NCBI GenBank assembly: GCA_029379385.1
Contig: CM055607.1
Location: 18,166,001-18,230,000, forward strand
Source: Quillaja saponaria
Taxonomy: Eukaryota; Streptophyta; Magnoliopsida; Fabales; Quillajaceae
Direction of reading: 5' to 3'
Length of the DNA stretch: 64,000 nucleotides
Shown: one piece after another, positions 22,302 through 33,092 of the stretch
How positions within the stretch are numbered: position 1 is the stretch's first letter
Layout of the letters: each line of letters begins with the position of its first letter
Notes under the pieces: generated by a model
What the model saw: the letters and a program-made list of their open reading frames with translations, nothing else
Told to the model about the DNA's origin: nothing
Databases searched by the model: none
Made by a program: the position numbers and the translations under genes

Positions 22302-22980
22302 TTACTAAACTATACTTGAAAATTTGCTTCAAAAATAAAACTAGCTACTAAATTATGCTTGGAAAATTGAATTTAAATAAGGAGAAGTTGTTTCGTGATG
22401 ACTGTAAGAAAATTGAAGGTTGAAGATATGATTGTTTTGCTTCAATCACTCAGCTTCAACTTCAAATAACCACTTCGAGTCCACTTGATCTTTCTTCTAT
22501 TTCTTCACAACTCTATGAATATTCAACCAAAATCAACAAATCACCTTTGGTTTCAAAGTCTATCATTCCTAGAAATGCTTATGCTTATGCATATGCGGAA
22601 GCCTAAGTCAAATACGGCCAAAGCTCAAAGATTCCAATTTCAAAAGTTACTCATAATGGACACGTTGTGGACAAATAGAAGCTGAAAACAATCAAACCGA
22701 TTGTCACGTCCGTATGGTTTATAGATCTCTAGCGGGCACTGGCTTTAATATTAAACCGATCATCACATCGCGATCAAGCCAGTGCATGACCGTAGAGATC
22801 CATCAACAACTGTCTCAAAAGCAATCCCAATAGTCATTTTAAAGAATAAAATATCATTTAGTTCCCTCGAATCAAAATAAGTTTGCAAGTAGATCGAATT
22901 AGAATGTATTTATTCTCTTATTGTAAAGAATATTCATACATAAATTATACATTATTAATCACTGATACAAACGTAATGTA
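22302..22980. other. 3' flank of the ILR1-like gene, with an inverted repeat
   Basis: No gene. An imperfect inverted repeat (gatctctagcgggcactggctt at 22724-22745 against 22776-22800, 30-base loop) could form a hairpin on either strand. The phrase aaaccgat followed by a tcac-containing segment appears both before the left arm and in the loop. The rest is unremarkable AT-rich flank. Confidence 0.55.
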
Positions 22981-22983
22981 AAT

Positions 22984-22989
22984 TTTATT
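22984..22989 (-). terminator. Candidate poly(A) signal of ILR1-like gene
   Basis: AATAAA on the minus strand, about 100 bases after the stop codon of the hydrolase gene and followed by AT-rich sequence. This is a usual distance for a plant 3' untranslated region. Confidence 0.55.
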
Positions 22990-23088
22990 TTGCACACATT
23001 TCTTATGAGAGGTTCGACATCTATATTAACAGTAATGTAATAAATGAGTTGTGCACGAATTACTGGTTAGACAGGAAGCTGCAAATAA

Positions 23089-26000
23089 TTAAGTATCAAA
23101 GTAAGACATTGCAACTGCAGCATGGAAAGCTGCTCCAATGGGAAGAATCTCTTCATCAAGAAAAAAGTAAGGCGAGTGCAAGCCCCCTGACTTTAGTGTC
23201 TCATTATATGTTCCAATAAAGAAAAACGAGCTTGCTATCTTCTGTGAGTAGAAGCTGAAGTCCTCGGCTCCCATGATCACCGGTAAAATGCTTACATTTG
23301 GTTTTCCGAGCAGAGCTTCTCCGACTCTATTCGCATATTGGTACATTGCTTTGTCGTTGATTGTAACAGGATACTGCCTCATTGTGTTCTCCATGAAGTC
23401 CACTGAGGCTGAGCATCCATGCACAGCTGTTTGCATTTCTATGACCTGCATGTAAGATTTAAAGAGGACTATAAATGATTGAGTTCTTCAATACCTGATC
23501 CATATACATAATATATCCAGTCATGAGTGAGAAAAGTTGTTATACCTCCTTAATTCTCTGCTGAAGGTAGGATTGCCCTTCAGAAGTCAAGCTCCTAAAT
23601 GTGCCTCCAAATCTAACAACCTCTGGAATTACATTTACTGCTTGGCCACCCTCAATAAACCCAACTGTTACCACCTACATAGGAAAGGTAGAATTAAGTC
23701 GTGTCTATGTGCACGACACATACTAATAAAAAATAAGGTCCCTAGATAAAAGGGTTCACACCTAATATATATTTAGGTGATGGTCGTGCAAGGAGTACAC
23801 ATAGCATTTTTTTTACATAATAAATTACAATAGAATGAAAACAGAGGCAACACAAAAATTAAAATTAATTAGTAACTCACTCTGGCTTCTAAAGGGTCTG
23901 TTTCTCTGGATATTATCTGTTGGAGTGAAAGTATAGCCAAAGATGCAGCAACGATTGGATCTTTTGTGAATTGAGGGCTTGCTGCATGCCCACCTTTGCC
24001 TTTAATGGTGACCAAAAATCTACCAGAGCCAGCAAGTATTGGACCAGGTCTTGAACCAACTGTCCCAGTGGGCATATTTGGTGAAACATGAAGTGCAAAA
24101 ATTGCTTGTGAATCATCAAGAGCACCTTCTTTTAACATATGATAAGCCCCACCTTTACCCTCTTCGGCTGGTTGGAACACAAGTTTAACAGTGCGCTTGA
24201 ATATAAAGATTCAAACAAACTGCAGTGGTTCAGCTAGTAATAATAAAATTAAGTTGCTCGTAAGTGTATGGGATTGCACATATATGTACGTAATCACCTT
24301 TAAATCACTTTGTCTTTCTTGAAGTAACTTGGCAGCTCCAAGCAGCATTGTCACATGGGCATCATGGCCACATGCGTGCATTTTTCCATTGTTCTTGCTT
24401 TTATGCTCCCATTCTACCATTTCCTTTTCCAAAACCAATTTTTGTAAACTAGATCAGTATAACGTCATTAACAAACCCAATTTTGAAAAATTTACAAAGA
24501 TTAATCCAACTTCTTTCCCTAAACAATTAGAATTTTCATTGCTGAATGAGAAAAATCCTAACCTTATACTTGTGGTTTCATGTCTCTATTCATTTATGTT
24601 GCTTTTCTACATAATATGTCACCTAGGATATGCTTCCACTGATTCTAATTCACCATTTATACTTCTTGGATTGGAATTAAATAAATAAATAAAATTCTGT
24701 CACATGCACTGTCGCACTGATGAAGTTTATAATGTATTAAGAGCTTCATAAATTAATAAAATTCCTAGCTTCTTTGATTGGAATTCTGCAAATTAAATTG
24801 ATACTTGTTTCTTTATATTCGGATTGGAACTTTATATGATTGTGCTTATAATCTCTTCCTCTTATAAGTAGTTGAAGGTCTCTAATGTATTTTCTTGGTT
24901 TATCTTTAATTCTTCCAATATTACTTTTTTTAATTTTTTATTTGATATATAATATATTAACAACTTTATATGATGGTGTTTATCTTCTTTCTATACCTTT
25001 TAAAGAAAAATAAGCAATGCATTTAACTTGCTCGTTTAGTAGTGTTGAATTGATTTTGTAGAATTTGCCTATTTTCTTTTTTGTGACTATCAACCCTTAA
25101 GTCCATGATAATGTTGAAGCCGATGATGATACATTTGATGGTTGATTATCTTATGTACTCTTTTTTAGACTATGTTTGAATTTTTAGTCTTCTTTGTATT
25201 TTGATACTTTGTTATGAATATAAAGTTTGATAAGTTAGATTTGTTGAGTTGTTGTCGTAACTTATGACACATTTTGTGAAATTTGATATTTTGTAATGGA
25301 TTTCCTACTTTGATAATTTGGTGATGATTTGCTTGAATGATTTGATGAATTTCTTGGAGCACTTGGTTATAATTTATTAATGTAACATGTTTATAAAATT
25401 AGGTAGATCAAAAAATTGCAAAATGAAACAAATACAACCAACTTATCTAATACAGCCCGAACCGTTTTGGATACATATCTACCACAGTCAAAATGCACAC
25501 ATTGAAACGTTATTTGAGACCATTTTTCATTACCCAAGACAGTCTGATACCTATCTTAAATAAACAAAAGTCGTCATGGATAATTTAGTAGAAAAAAAAT
25601 GTCAAACTTATTGGAGAGTCATCTGGAATAACTATTATTTGTGACCCTCGTATCGGATAAAAATTATTCAAGATGGTCAATCTGAAAAAGTTTTAGCATT
25701 TGCCAAGACTGTTTTGGGTGTCTGATAAGTTTTTTTCTTTGTAGTGTTATAAAATTGCATGGCCACACAAAAAAAAAAAAAAATAAAATAAAATAAAAAG
25801 GAAGTAAAATAGATAAGAGCTAGGCACCTGAATAGGGAGGGCATCCATGTCTGCCCTAAGAGCGAAGAAGGGATGCGTACCGGAGCCAATGGAAGCCACG
25901 ATACCGGTCTTGGCAACCGGCCAAATGTATTGAATCTCAAGTGAGTCCAACTCGGATCTAATGAGTTTACTGGTTTGCATCTCCTCAAAGGCTAATTCCG

Positions 26001-26187
26001 GGTATTCATGGATTCTCCTTCGAACCCGTTTCAACCAATCATGAAACTCTGGTTCCCTTGCTGATTCCAGCAGCTCCCCACACAGCTGCCTCAGCTCTGT
26101 CTCCGCTAGTCCCCACGTTTTTTGGTTCGTGCAAATGGGCAATAACAACATCCACAGAAATACAATAAAACGCAGCAGCGACTCCAT
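23089..26187 (-). CDS. IAA-amino acid hydrolase ILR1-like (peptidase M20D), five exons, intact
   Basis: Exons on the minus strand are 26187-25828, 24423-24298, 24195-23881, 23674-23546 and 23445-23089. All introns are GT-AG and all are phase 0. The product is 428 residues, normal for the family. The enzyme hydrolyses amide conjugates of indole-3-acetic acid, releasing free auxin, usually in the endomembrane system. The N-terminus ([15 protein letters not shown]) looks like a signal peptide. Metal ligands known from Arabidopsis ILL2 are all present: Cys138 and His140 (MHACGHDAH), Glu174 (QPAEEG), His198 (FALHV) and His400 (GGLHSPYF). The dimerisation domain carries GKGGHAASP. The protein ends SYFDT, so the ER-retention tail seen in some relatives is absent. 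The Met at 26187 was chosen because it begins the signal peptide; an upstream in-frame Met adds ten unlikely residues. The exact substrate preference and which paralogue this is cannot be told. Confidence 0.95.
24424..25827 (-). other. Intron 1 of the ILR1-like gene
   Basis: A 1.4-kb intron, much longer than the other three (100-206 bases). It starts GTGCCTAGC and ends TTTTGGAAAAG. I see no transposon, gene or conserved RNA in it, only AT-rich sequence with a short poly-purine run (a15 and aaaat units) near its 5' end on the coding strand. Confidence 0.8.
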
Positions 26188-26664
26188 TTGACAAGTTAAT
26201 TGAGAGCCCCAAATCACAATGAGAAGAAATCAATATGGATAACTTGTTCGGAAATAACTACATATACAAATAGGTGTATACCCTACCTAGAAATTGTAGT
26301 TGTTGACGTTAACTAAGTTCCTGTACCTTGAAGGAACCGTGGTACATATTAAATATGAGTAATCCTTGATAGCTAGAGAATGTAAATTACATTATCCTTC
26401 TTTCAGTGTACAAACCTTTACAACCCAACAAAATTATTTTCTCTTTTAATTTGAAATGAATATAAAAGTATTTTATGAGACTAGTCTAATAATTTGAATT
26501 AGAATATTTTTATGAGAGATTGTGAAAAATAAAATTTTATAAATTCTTTAGTCCGGTTATAAATAACTTATTTTTAATTAATTTAAAAATAATAATTAAT
26601 TAAGATATGTATAATTTATGTAGATGTATTTTTAGAATATTAGTTCTGTTAATTATTTAATTTA

Positions 26665-26864
26665 ATTTTTAGTTACAAACGGGGCAAAAGCACTAAGTTT
26701 CCTTCACTTTTAGCACCAAATAAATATTATTAAACAACTTCTTTCGTCAAGTGTTCTTTCAATTGTTTATCATTTTTATTTTTAGTTACAAGCGTGGCAA
26801 AAGCACCAAGTCTCCTTCACTTTTTTTAGCACCATTTGTATTATTAAACAACTTTCGTCAAGTG
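26665..26864 (+). repeat. Direct repeat of about 85 bp, offset 113
   Basis: Two diverged copies of a unit containing ttttagttacaa, ggcaaaagcac, ccttcact, tagcacca and attaaacaact, ending tcgtcaagtg. Copies lie at about 26665-26752 and 26778-26864, some 500-680 bases upstream of the hydrolase start codon. Confidence 0.85.
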
Positions 26865-27206
26865 CAATGATTGTTAAAGGTTACTGTGCTTACAAAAAGA
26901 AATTTAAAGTCTTCGGCGATGAAGTTATTAGACAGACGTTTCTTACCAACCCCCAACATGTGAATATAACTAAACCATTAAATTATTTATATTTAACAAT
27001 TTATCATTAACATAAATAATGACACATCATATTAAACTCATTATCTCACTTTATTTTATAAAAGTTTTTCACTACCCTGTATGTACTTATTATTGTTTAT
27101 TCTAATGAAGTATTATTACACTTGCTTAAAAAATCAATTATTTTTTTCAATAATTTACCAAAAGGTTAATTTTGATGATTAATTTTCAACTCTACTTTTT
27201 AGTAGG

Positions 27207-27290
27207 TTCTTCTTCTTCTTTTTTGTTTTTTTTTTTTTGTTTTTTTTGTTTTTTTTTGTTTTTTTTTGTTTTTTTGTTTTTAATTTTTTT
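27207..27290 (+). repeat. Poly-T/G low-complexity tract
   Basis: Runs of 5-13 T separated by single G, preceded by ttcttcttctt. A simple-sequence tract, likely length-polymorphic. Confidence 0.9.
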
Positions 27291-28602
27291 TTCTTTCATA
27301 GTAAAGTCATTTTTTGCACTTTGAAAGTATTTTCATTCTATTTGAGTCATGTGGTTTTACTGAAACAATTTGAAAAAATAACTAAACAACATAACATATA
27401 GGCATGCTATTAATTGTTCTTATTTAGGCTTATAAAATAAGAAAGCATGCAGTACAATATTTATAAATTAAGATTTGAAAAATATTATTTTCTTTAAATT
27501 AGTTGGCTTTAAAGAAAAAAGAAGATTAATTTTCAAGTGATGTTTTGGAATGATTTTGAACAAAAAAAATATTTATTATGGTTGATATATCAATGAAATG
27601 TAATCTGTTTGTGATAGTAAATTTAACTAAATAAGTCTTGATAATGTTAATGTTTAACATAATGAATTTAAGTTGTATACAAAATCCTCTTATAGGAAGA
27701 TGGAAGATTAAAGAAGAAAGAGATATATATATATTATTATTTTTTTGGGTGGGGGGTGGTATTGAATTTAACAAGATTTCTATCAGTTATAGGATTGTAA
27801 TTATTTTTTTATTTTATTTTGAATAATAAATAAATTGAATCAACTATGTAGTTTAAATCTTATTAATTTTGGACCTTTTTTTTTTCATCCTTCATTAAAA
27901 TTGCATATTGGATTTTTCTAACTAGTGCCCCAAGGGTACTGGATAAGGTGCAATAAATGTGGGCTTTGTAATTTGAAACATTCCAAAGTAGTAAAAAATT
28001 ATTTATTACACTGCACTGAAATCATGGTCAACCACTACAATTAATAATATAAAGTTTCTATATTTATCATTTTAACAAGTGTCTTATGGGCACCCGTTAG
28101 AAGAATCCTTGCATACTTAACTCCTCCAAAAATATAATTAACTGAAATGAGTTTGATTTATAACACTTTTTATATTATAAAAAAAAAAGAAAAAAAAGTA
28201 AACTTGTCACTTTTCAAAAACTAGTTTGATTTATTGGTTTTTGAGAAACACTAAAATTTGATAGCTTGATAATTACGGATACAATTGGTATTATATTCAT
28301 TGTTCTGAGTAAAATTATTTATTGTAAAGAAAATTTTAAAATTATAATTGCTAAAAAAACACATATTTGAATTTGAAAATAAAAGTAAGACTTGTTGTTA
28401 TTTTTTCTTAGTTTTATGTATGTTTTTAATAATAATTTCCTTTAGTACCCTTTATGACTTTTAATATAGAATTTTCTTTTGTCAATCTTTTCTATTGGTG
28501 TTTTTTTGTTTAATAAGATTTTAATAGTTATAATATTGTTTTCCTAATTCTTCTAATAGAATTGCATGTTGGGGAAAAGATGGATCGGTTCTTTTCTGTA
28601 CT

Positions 28603-28612
28603 TTATATATAA
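28603..28612 (+). promoter_or_regulatory. TATA box of the SDR pseudogene
   Basis: ttatatataa stands about 340 bases upstream of the first ATG of the dehydrogenase pseudogene. It is followed by a CA/CT-rich leader-like stretch, as in many plant 5' untranslated regions. The promoter may outlive the damaged coding part. Confidence 0.55.
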
Positions 28613-28948
28613 TGAACTATATGCCAGTGTTGGTTACGATAATTGTAGAGGAGAGAAGTTAACTCATTTGGTGAACTTTTATCTCACGAACACACACTCA
28701 CACACTCACACTGCACTCTCGGCACTTCTACTGGGCAGCTCTTTGCTTGCCTTCTATTTGCTCTTCAGCTTGAGAGCTTTCTGCTTCTTCTATATAATTC
28801 CATTTGCTTTCGGTGCTTTCTTCTCTTTTTACAAAGCAAGCAGCAACAAATTGGTGTTTGCAATGATGAAAGAAAACATGTGCATGAGGAGACATATATG
28901 TCCCACATAGCTGAAAGAAAAATGTGCATGTGAAGAAACATGCACCAC

Positions 28949-29988
28949 ATGGCGGGAGAAATGGCGTGTACTTCATTAATCTCCACAGGCACAAGAAGGT
29001 GAGTATTTTCATGTTTATGTTCAAGTTGTTGGTTATCTCATCAGTGATTCCAACTAATCAGGAAGCAGACTAAATCTTGTTCCATATTTTTTGAGTTTAA
29101 ATGAATCGAACTTAGGCTCAAATATATGAAGTTATCTGATATATTTCTCAGTTTTCTTTTAAAGTAAGAATCTGATGAGATTTGCTACAAGATGGCTGAT
29201 TTGTAATGGTGCCTCTCCTGAATGCATGTATCATTTTCATGATCTCTTGCTTCCCTTACTCACACATAACTAGGTTTGCTTGATTTATTGTCCCTGATCA
29301 AAAATAGTTATAACTGGTGCATTGTGCCTGCTAATTTATCATTTATCACTGGCAATTGCCAAACAACTTATATGATAGCCAAATTAACGAGGGTCCATGA
29401 AGCTACACAGCTTGATCTTTGGGTGACAAATCAATTGACTAATATTTTTAGTGCAGGCTAGAAGGAAAGGTGGCACTGATAACAGGAGGAGCCAGTGGTA
29501 TTTGGTGAATTCACATCTAAAGTCTTCACCCAGCATGGAGCCAAAGTCGTAATCGCAGACATCCTAGATGAATTGGGTCATTCTGTGCAGGAGTCTCTAG
29601 GCTCATCAAATTGTTCGTATGTCCATTGTGATGTTAACAATGAAGACCAAATAAAAAATGCTATGGACAAAGCTGTCACAAGTTATGGAAAGCTTGACAT
29701 AATGTGACAATGCTGGCATAATTGATGAGAACAAAGCTCGTATCATTGACAAGGAAAAGGCCGATTTTGAGGGTGTGCCAAGTATAAACTTGACTGGTGT
29801 TTTCCTTGGCATTAAGCATGCATCCCAAGCCTTGATTCCAGCCCATGTAGGCTGCATAATTTCGACTTCTAGCATAAACTCATACGTTGGTGGTGCTGCT
29901 TCACATGCCTTGCTCAAAGCATGGTGTGTTAGGTTTAACCAAAAATGCAGCAGTTGAACTTGGACAGTTTGGGATTAGGAAAATGTAA
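28949..29988 (+). pseudogene. Short-chain dehydrogenase/reductase (SDR110C-like), frameshifted and 3' truncated
   Basis: Relatives are plant NAD-dependent SDRs such as xanthoxin and secoisolariciresinol dehydrogenase-like proteins. Exon 1 (28949-28998) encodes MAGEMACTSLISTGTRR and joins in frame across a gtgagt...gtgcag intron to exon 2 at 29457, which starts with LEGKVALITGGASGI. A one-base insertion then breaks the Rossmann TGxxxGxG loop. The frame resumes as FTQHGAKVVIADILDELGHS and HCDVNNEDQIKNAMDKAV. A deletion destroys the NNAG motif. After LTGVFLGIKHASQALIPA and SSYVGGAASHA-like sequence, a further deletion removes the catalytic Tyr of YxxxK, although the Lys context (CSKHGVLGLTKNAAVELGQF) survives out of frame. 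Homology stops at about 29985, and roughly the last quarter to third of the protein is missing. It is non-functional as an enzyme. Confidence 0.9.
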
Positions 29989-30504
29989 ATATAATTCAAT
30001 TTATTGGATAAATTAGTATACGGATGGCTTTCTAATTAGGTATCGTATGTGTCATTCAGAGTTCCCAATCAATACAGTTAATTGTTTAAATTTGGGTTTA
30101 ATAAGTGTAAGTTTGCTTTGGTTAAATGTTAGTGTATGAGATTGTTCATTTCTTTTGTTTGTGTAATTGGATATGAAAGTAATACATATGAAAGTCAAAG
30201 ATAATAATAGCCCAGTCTAAAATATACGTAAAAGTAATCAACACTTATGAATTAAAAGAAGACTTATATGTGGTAGGTAAGTGGATGCTTATGTCTTGAT
30301 TCACTTACTAAAATAAAACTGGTCAAGAACAAGTGGGGGAATAGTTTTCAATGGGATTAAGTAAAATGTTAGGCTAATTGAGTCAGAATAATGCATTAGA
30401 GTCTCATAAGGTGGAATCCCGATAATGAGGAGATTAGGTGTAAGTGAGGTTTAATGGTTAATCATGGCATTAGTACACTGATTTAGGAAGTCAAATATAA
30501 AATG

Positions 30505-30540
<36 letters not shown>

Positions 30541-32334
30541 GTATTAAGGAGTGTTGATGATTATTGGGGAGACCAACGAATAAAAAAATAGCAAACATGG
30601 GAGGTAGAAGAATAAAGAAAGGTAGGCGTGGGAGGCAGCATATGAAGGCATATAGCAGCCATTGGATGCATGCATACGTCAAGGGGGTCAAATGAAGATT
30701 TTAAGGAAGAGAAATATTAGGGAATTGCAAAAAGAAGTCAGTATTTCCACCTCCACTTTCTGCCTTGTAACCGTAGTTGTGAGAGTGAAATAGAAAGCTT
30801 TTCCTTATGTTCTGTTTGCAAACCAAGGGTGAGAGGGAGAGAAATGGTAATGAAAGGATCTGCATGAGGGTCTTTCAGTGAGTATCTCCGTTCAAGAGCT
30901 GAAACAAAATTGTAATTTAGGCTTTAGAGATTATAATTGGAGTAGTTCATGTGTTTGTTTTAAGTAGAGAAGACATTGGAGCCCAAACCAGCTGCTGGTG
31001 TCGCCTTGGTTCATTTGTGCACCTGATTTGGTTTAGAATTCTTTATTGGGTCTTTTAGGCAGAATCAATTACAGATTTAAGAAGAAAAATTATTCCTAAA
31101 CATCTTGAGAAACAATTCTAGAGAATTGCATGACTTGGTTGCATGTGAATTGTAAGTTATAGCTTAATTAATTTGGGTGTTGAGCTTCTATAGTCCGTTT
31201 CTATCAGTTTTGTTAAAGAGGGGTTTGGTTAGATTTCAAGGAAGAATCAAGAGAGCTGTAGATTAATGTCTTGATATAATATTTGTAGTTTCTCTTGCCC
31301 TGGATATGATCACATAACAAGTTATGGTTGTTTTACCATTATTGGTGCTTGTTGGACTGCATGCATCCGCAGTCAGTCCAGAGTACTTTTCTTGGGATTT
31401 AGTCCAAGGTTCCTAAAGAGACTTGGTTCCTATCATCTTGAGAAATAAAGCTGAAAAGTTTCAAAAGCTAATTGTGTTTAGAGGCCTCTATATGAACCTT
31501 AGATTACAAAAGCATGTCTGTTGTATTATTATGTATCATGTATCTTGCTACAAGGTTTTATGGTTTTAGAGGCGTAACTTGGAGCTGAAGGCTGGAAAAG
31601 AATTAGTTTGGAAACTTATGGGGAACTATATAAGCTTCAAACAAGTCTATTTGAGAAAAAAAAAAAAAAGTGACTGTTTTGGTTCAGGAAGTGGACATAA
31701 ACTCTGCTTGTCTTGTTTTACATCTAGTTTGCATATGTGAGTGTCTGGGCATGATAGGGTAAAATTCATAGGTTGGTTTTTGAATAGAAAGTGTTTAGGA
31801 GACTGAGAGTGAACTGTATGAGTCTTGTATGGGTTCATTTGGAGAGCTTGGGTGCTGGTTCTGGTCTAGGAAGAAGCAGGGTGCGATGTTTGCTTGTTTT
31901 ACACCATGTTTCTGTTCGTGTACTTTTGAGCATGTTGAAGCATAAATTTGCTGATGATTTTTTAACAAGTATTTTAGCTAACAGAATGATGTTGAGGCTT
32001 ACTTGAATTTAAATGGGCATGTTTTCATTGGCAAGAGCATGGAGTTGAGATAGGTGGATTTAAGCCTTCCTATCCAAGTTGCTCCTTTTTATGTTCTGTT
32101 ATGAGCATTTCCATTTTTATACTCTGAAAGCTCCACCGAAAATGCATGTTTATTATCAGACAATTGAAAGTTCTACGTGTTGAACCAAAATGCTTTCAAC
32201 TAAGGGTCCTTTGTTGATTGAAAATGAAAATGCATTTTTTAGCATAAGATAATGTATTGATGTTCTGATCACAACCTTTGAGTTTAACAAATTATTATTA
32301 TGCTTCAGACTATGGGGATGAATAAGACAGATAG
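29989..32334. other. Non-coding stretch with simple and diverged repeats
   Basis: No gene or transposon domain was recognised. It contains a long (AT)n tract at about 30508-30536, a conspicuous A13 run near 31655, and a diverged direct repeat at 31.7-31.9 kb. Its right end leads into the 167-bp tandem repeat. The composition is less AT-rich than elsewhere around 30.8-31.4 kb, but all frames are closed. Confidence 0.5.
31676..31938 (+). repeat. Diverged direct repeat, offset about 181 bp
   Basis: An approximately 80-base segment (ggtt-caggaag ... cttgttttacatctagttt ... gggcatga) at 31676-31757 reappears with many changes at 31857-31938 (ggtctaggaag ... cttgttttacaccatgttt ... gagcatg). Confidence 0.6.
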
Positions 32335-32765
32335 GAACAAACATGATAGAATTTGGATCAACATTTAAAATTTTAAGAATAAGTTTCAATTTCAAAGCAA
32401 AAGCTTTGAAAGATTGGGTTCGGGGGACAAAATGTTCAAGTAGACGTTCGTTTGGGGTTATGAGAGTATTGGTATGGTCATACGGAGGAATAAAACTTGT
32501 TGGAACAAACATAATAGATTTGGATTAGCAGTTAGGATTTTAAGAGCAAGTTTCAATTTCAAACCAAAAGCTTTGGAAAGTACGGTTCGAGGACAAAACG
32601 AGCAAGTAGACATCCGTTTGGAATTCCAAGAGTACTAGCACGACCGTGAGGTGAGTAAGACTTGTAAGAACAAACATAATAGAATTTGAATAAACTATTA
32701 GGATTTTAAGAACAAGTTTAAATTTCAAAGCAAAACTTTGAAAAATGGCTTCGAGAGGCAAATGT
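32335..32765 (+). repeat. Tandem repeat, monomer about 167 bp, 2.6 copies
   Basis: Monomers start at 32335, 32503 and 32668 with gaacaaacat, giving periods of 168 and 165. Each has gattttaag-acaagttt, caaagcaaaa-ctttg and a tcg-ggacaaa segment. The third copy is partial. Monomer length is near one nucleosome, as in many plant satellites. Confidence 0.85.
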
Positions 32766-33087
32766 GAACACGTTACAAATTTATAGAGAAGTTAAAGTTC
32801 TCTTAATTTTTAATTTGTATTTATATCAAGATAAAACTTATAACTTATTCATTTTAATAATTTCAAGTTGTTGATCCTCCATTCAGCACTACACATCTCA
32901 GCCAGCAGAATGACGAGGAAAAAAGGGAAGAGAATGATGTGTTTGGAGATGATTTGTAGATTTTTTGTTGATTATTTTTATTATATTTAATTTATTAAAT
33001 ATTTGTTTAGATGTTTTCTTGTAAATTATTATTTTATTTATATAAAGTTTTCATTTGAAATATATATATTATTTCAAGCAAGTATTT
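32766..33087. other. AT-rich spacer with a possible exon-like acidic tail
   Basis: A short open stretch at about 32873-32959, preceded by an acceptor-like atttcaag, reads STTHLSQQNDEEKREEN and then VFGDDL before a stop. I cannot tie it to a gene; it may be the last exon of a lost gene or transposase. The remainder is AT-rich. Confidence 0.3.
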
Positions 33088-33092
33088 ATTAC

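Larger units (their letters stand above)
26230..28600. other. Intergenic region between two divergently arranged genes
   Basis: This holds the promoter side of the ILR1-like gene (minus) and of the dehydrogenase pseudogene (plus). No gene is visible. Weak TATA-like sequence (tgtatatgtag on the minus strand near 26262) lies about 75 bases upstream of the hydrolase start. It also holds a direct repeat near 26.7 kb and a T-rich tract at 27.2 kb, listed separately. Confidence 0.6.
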
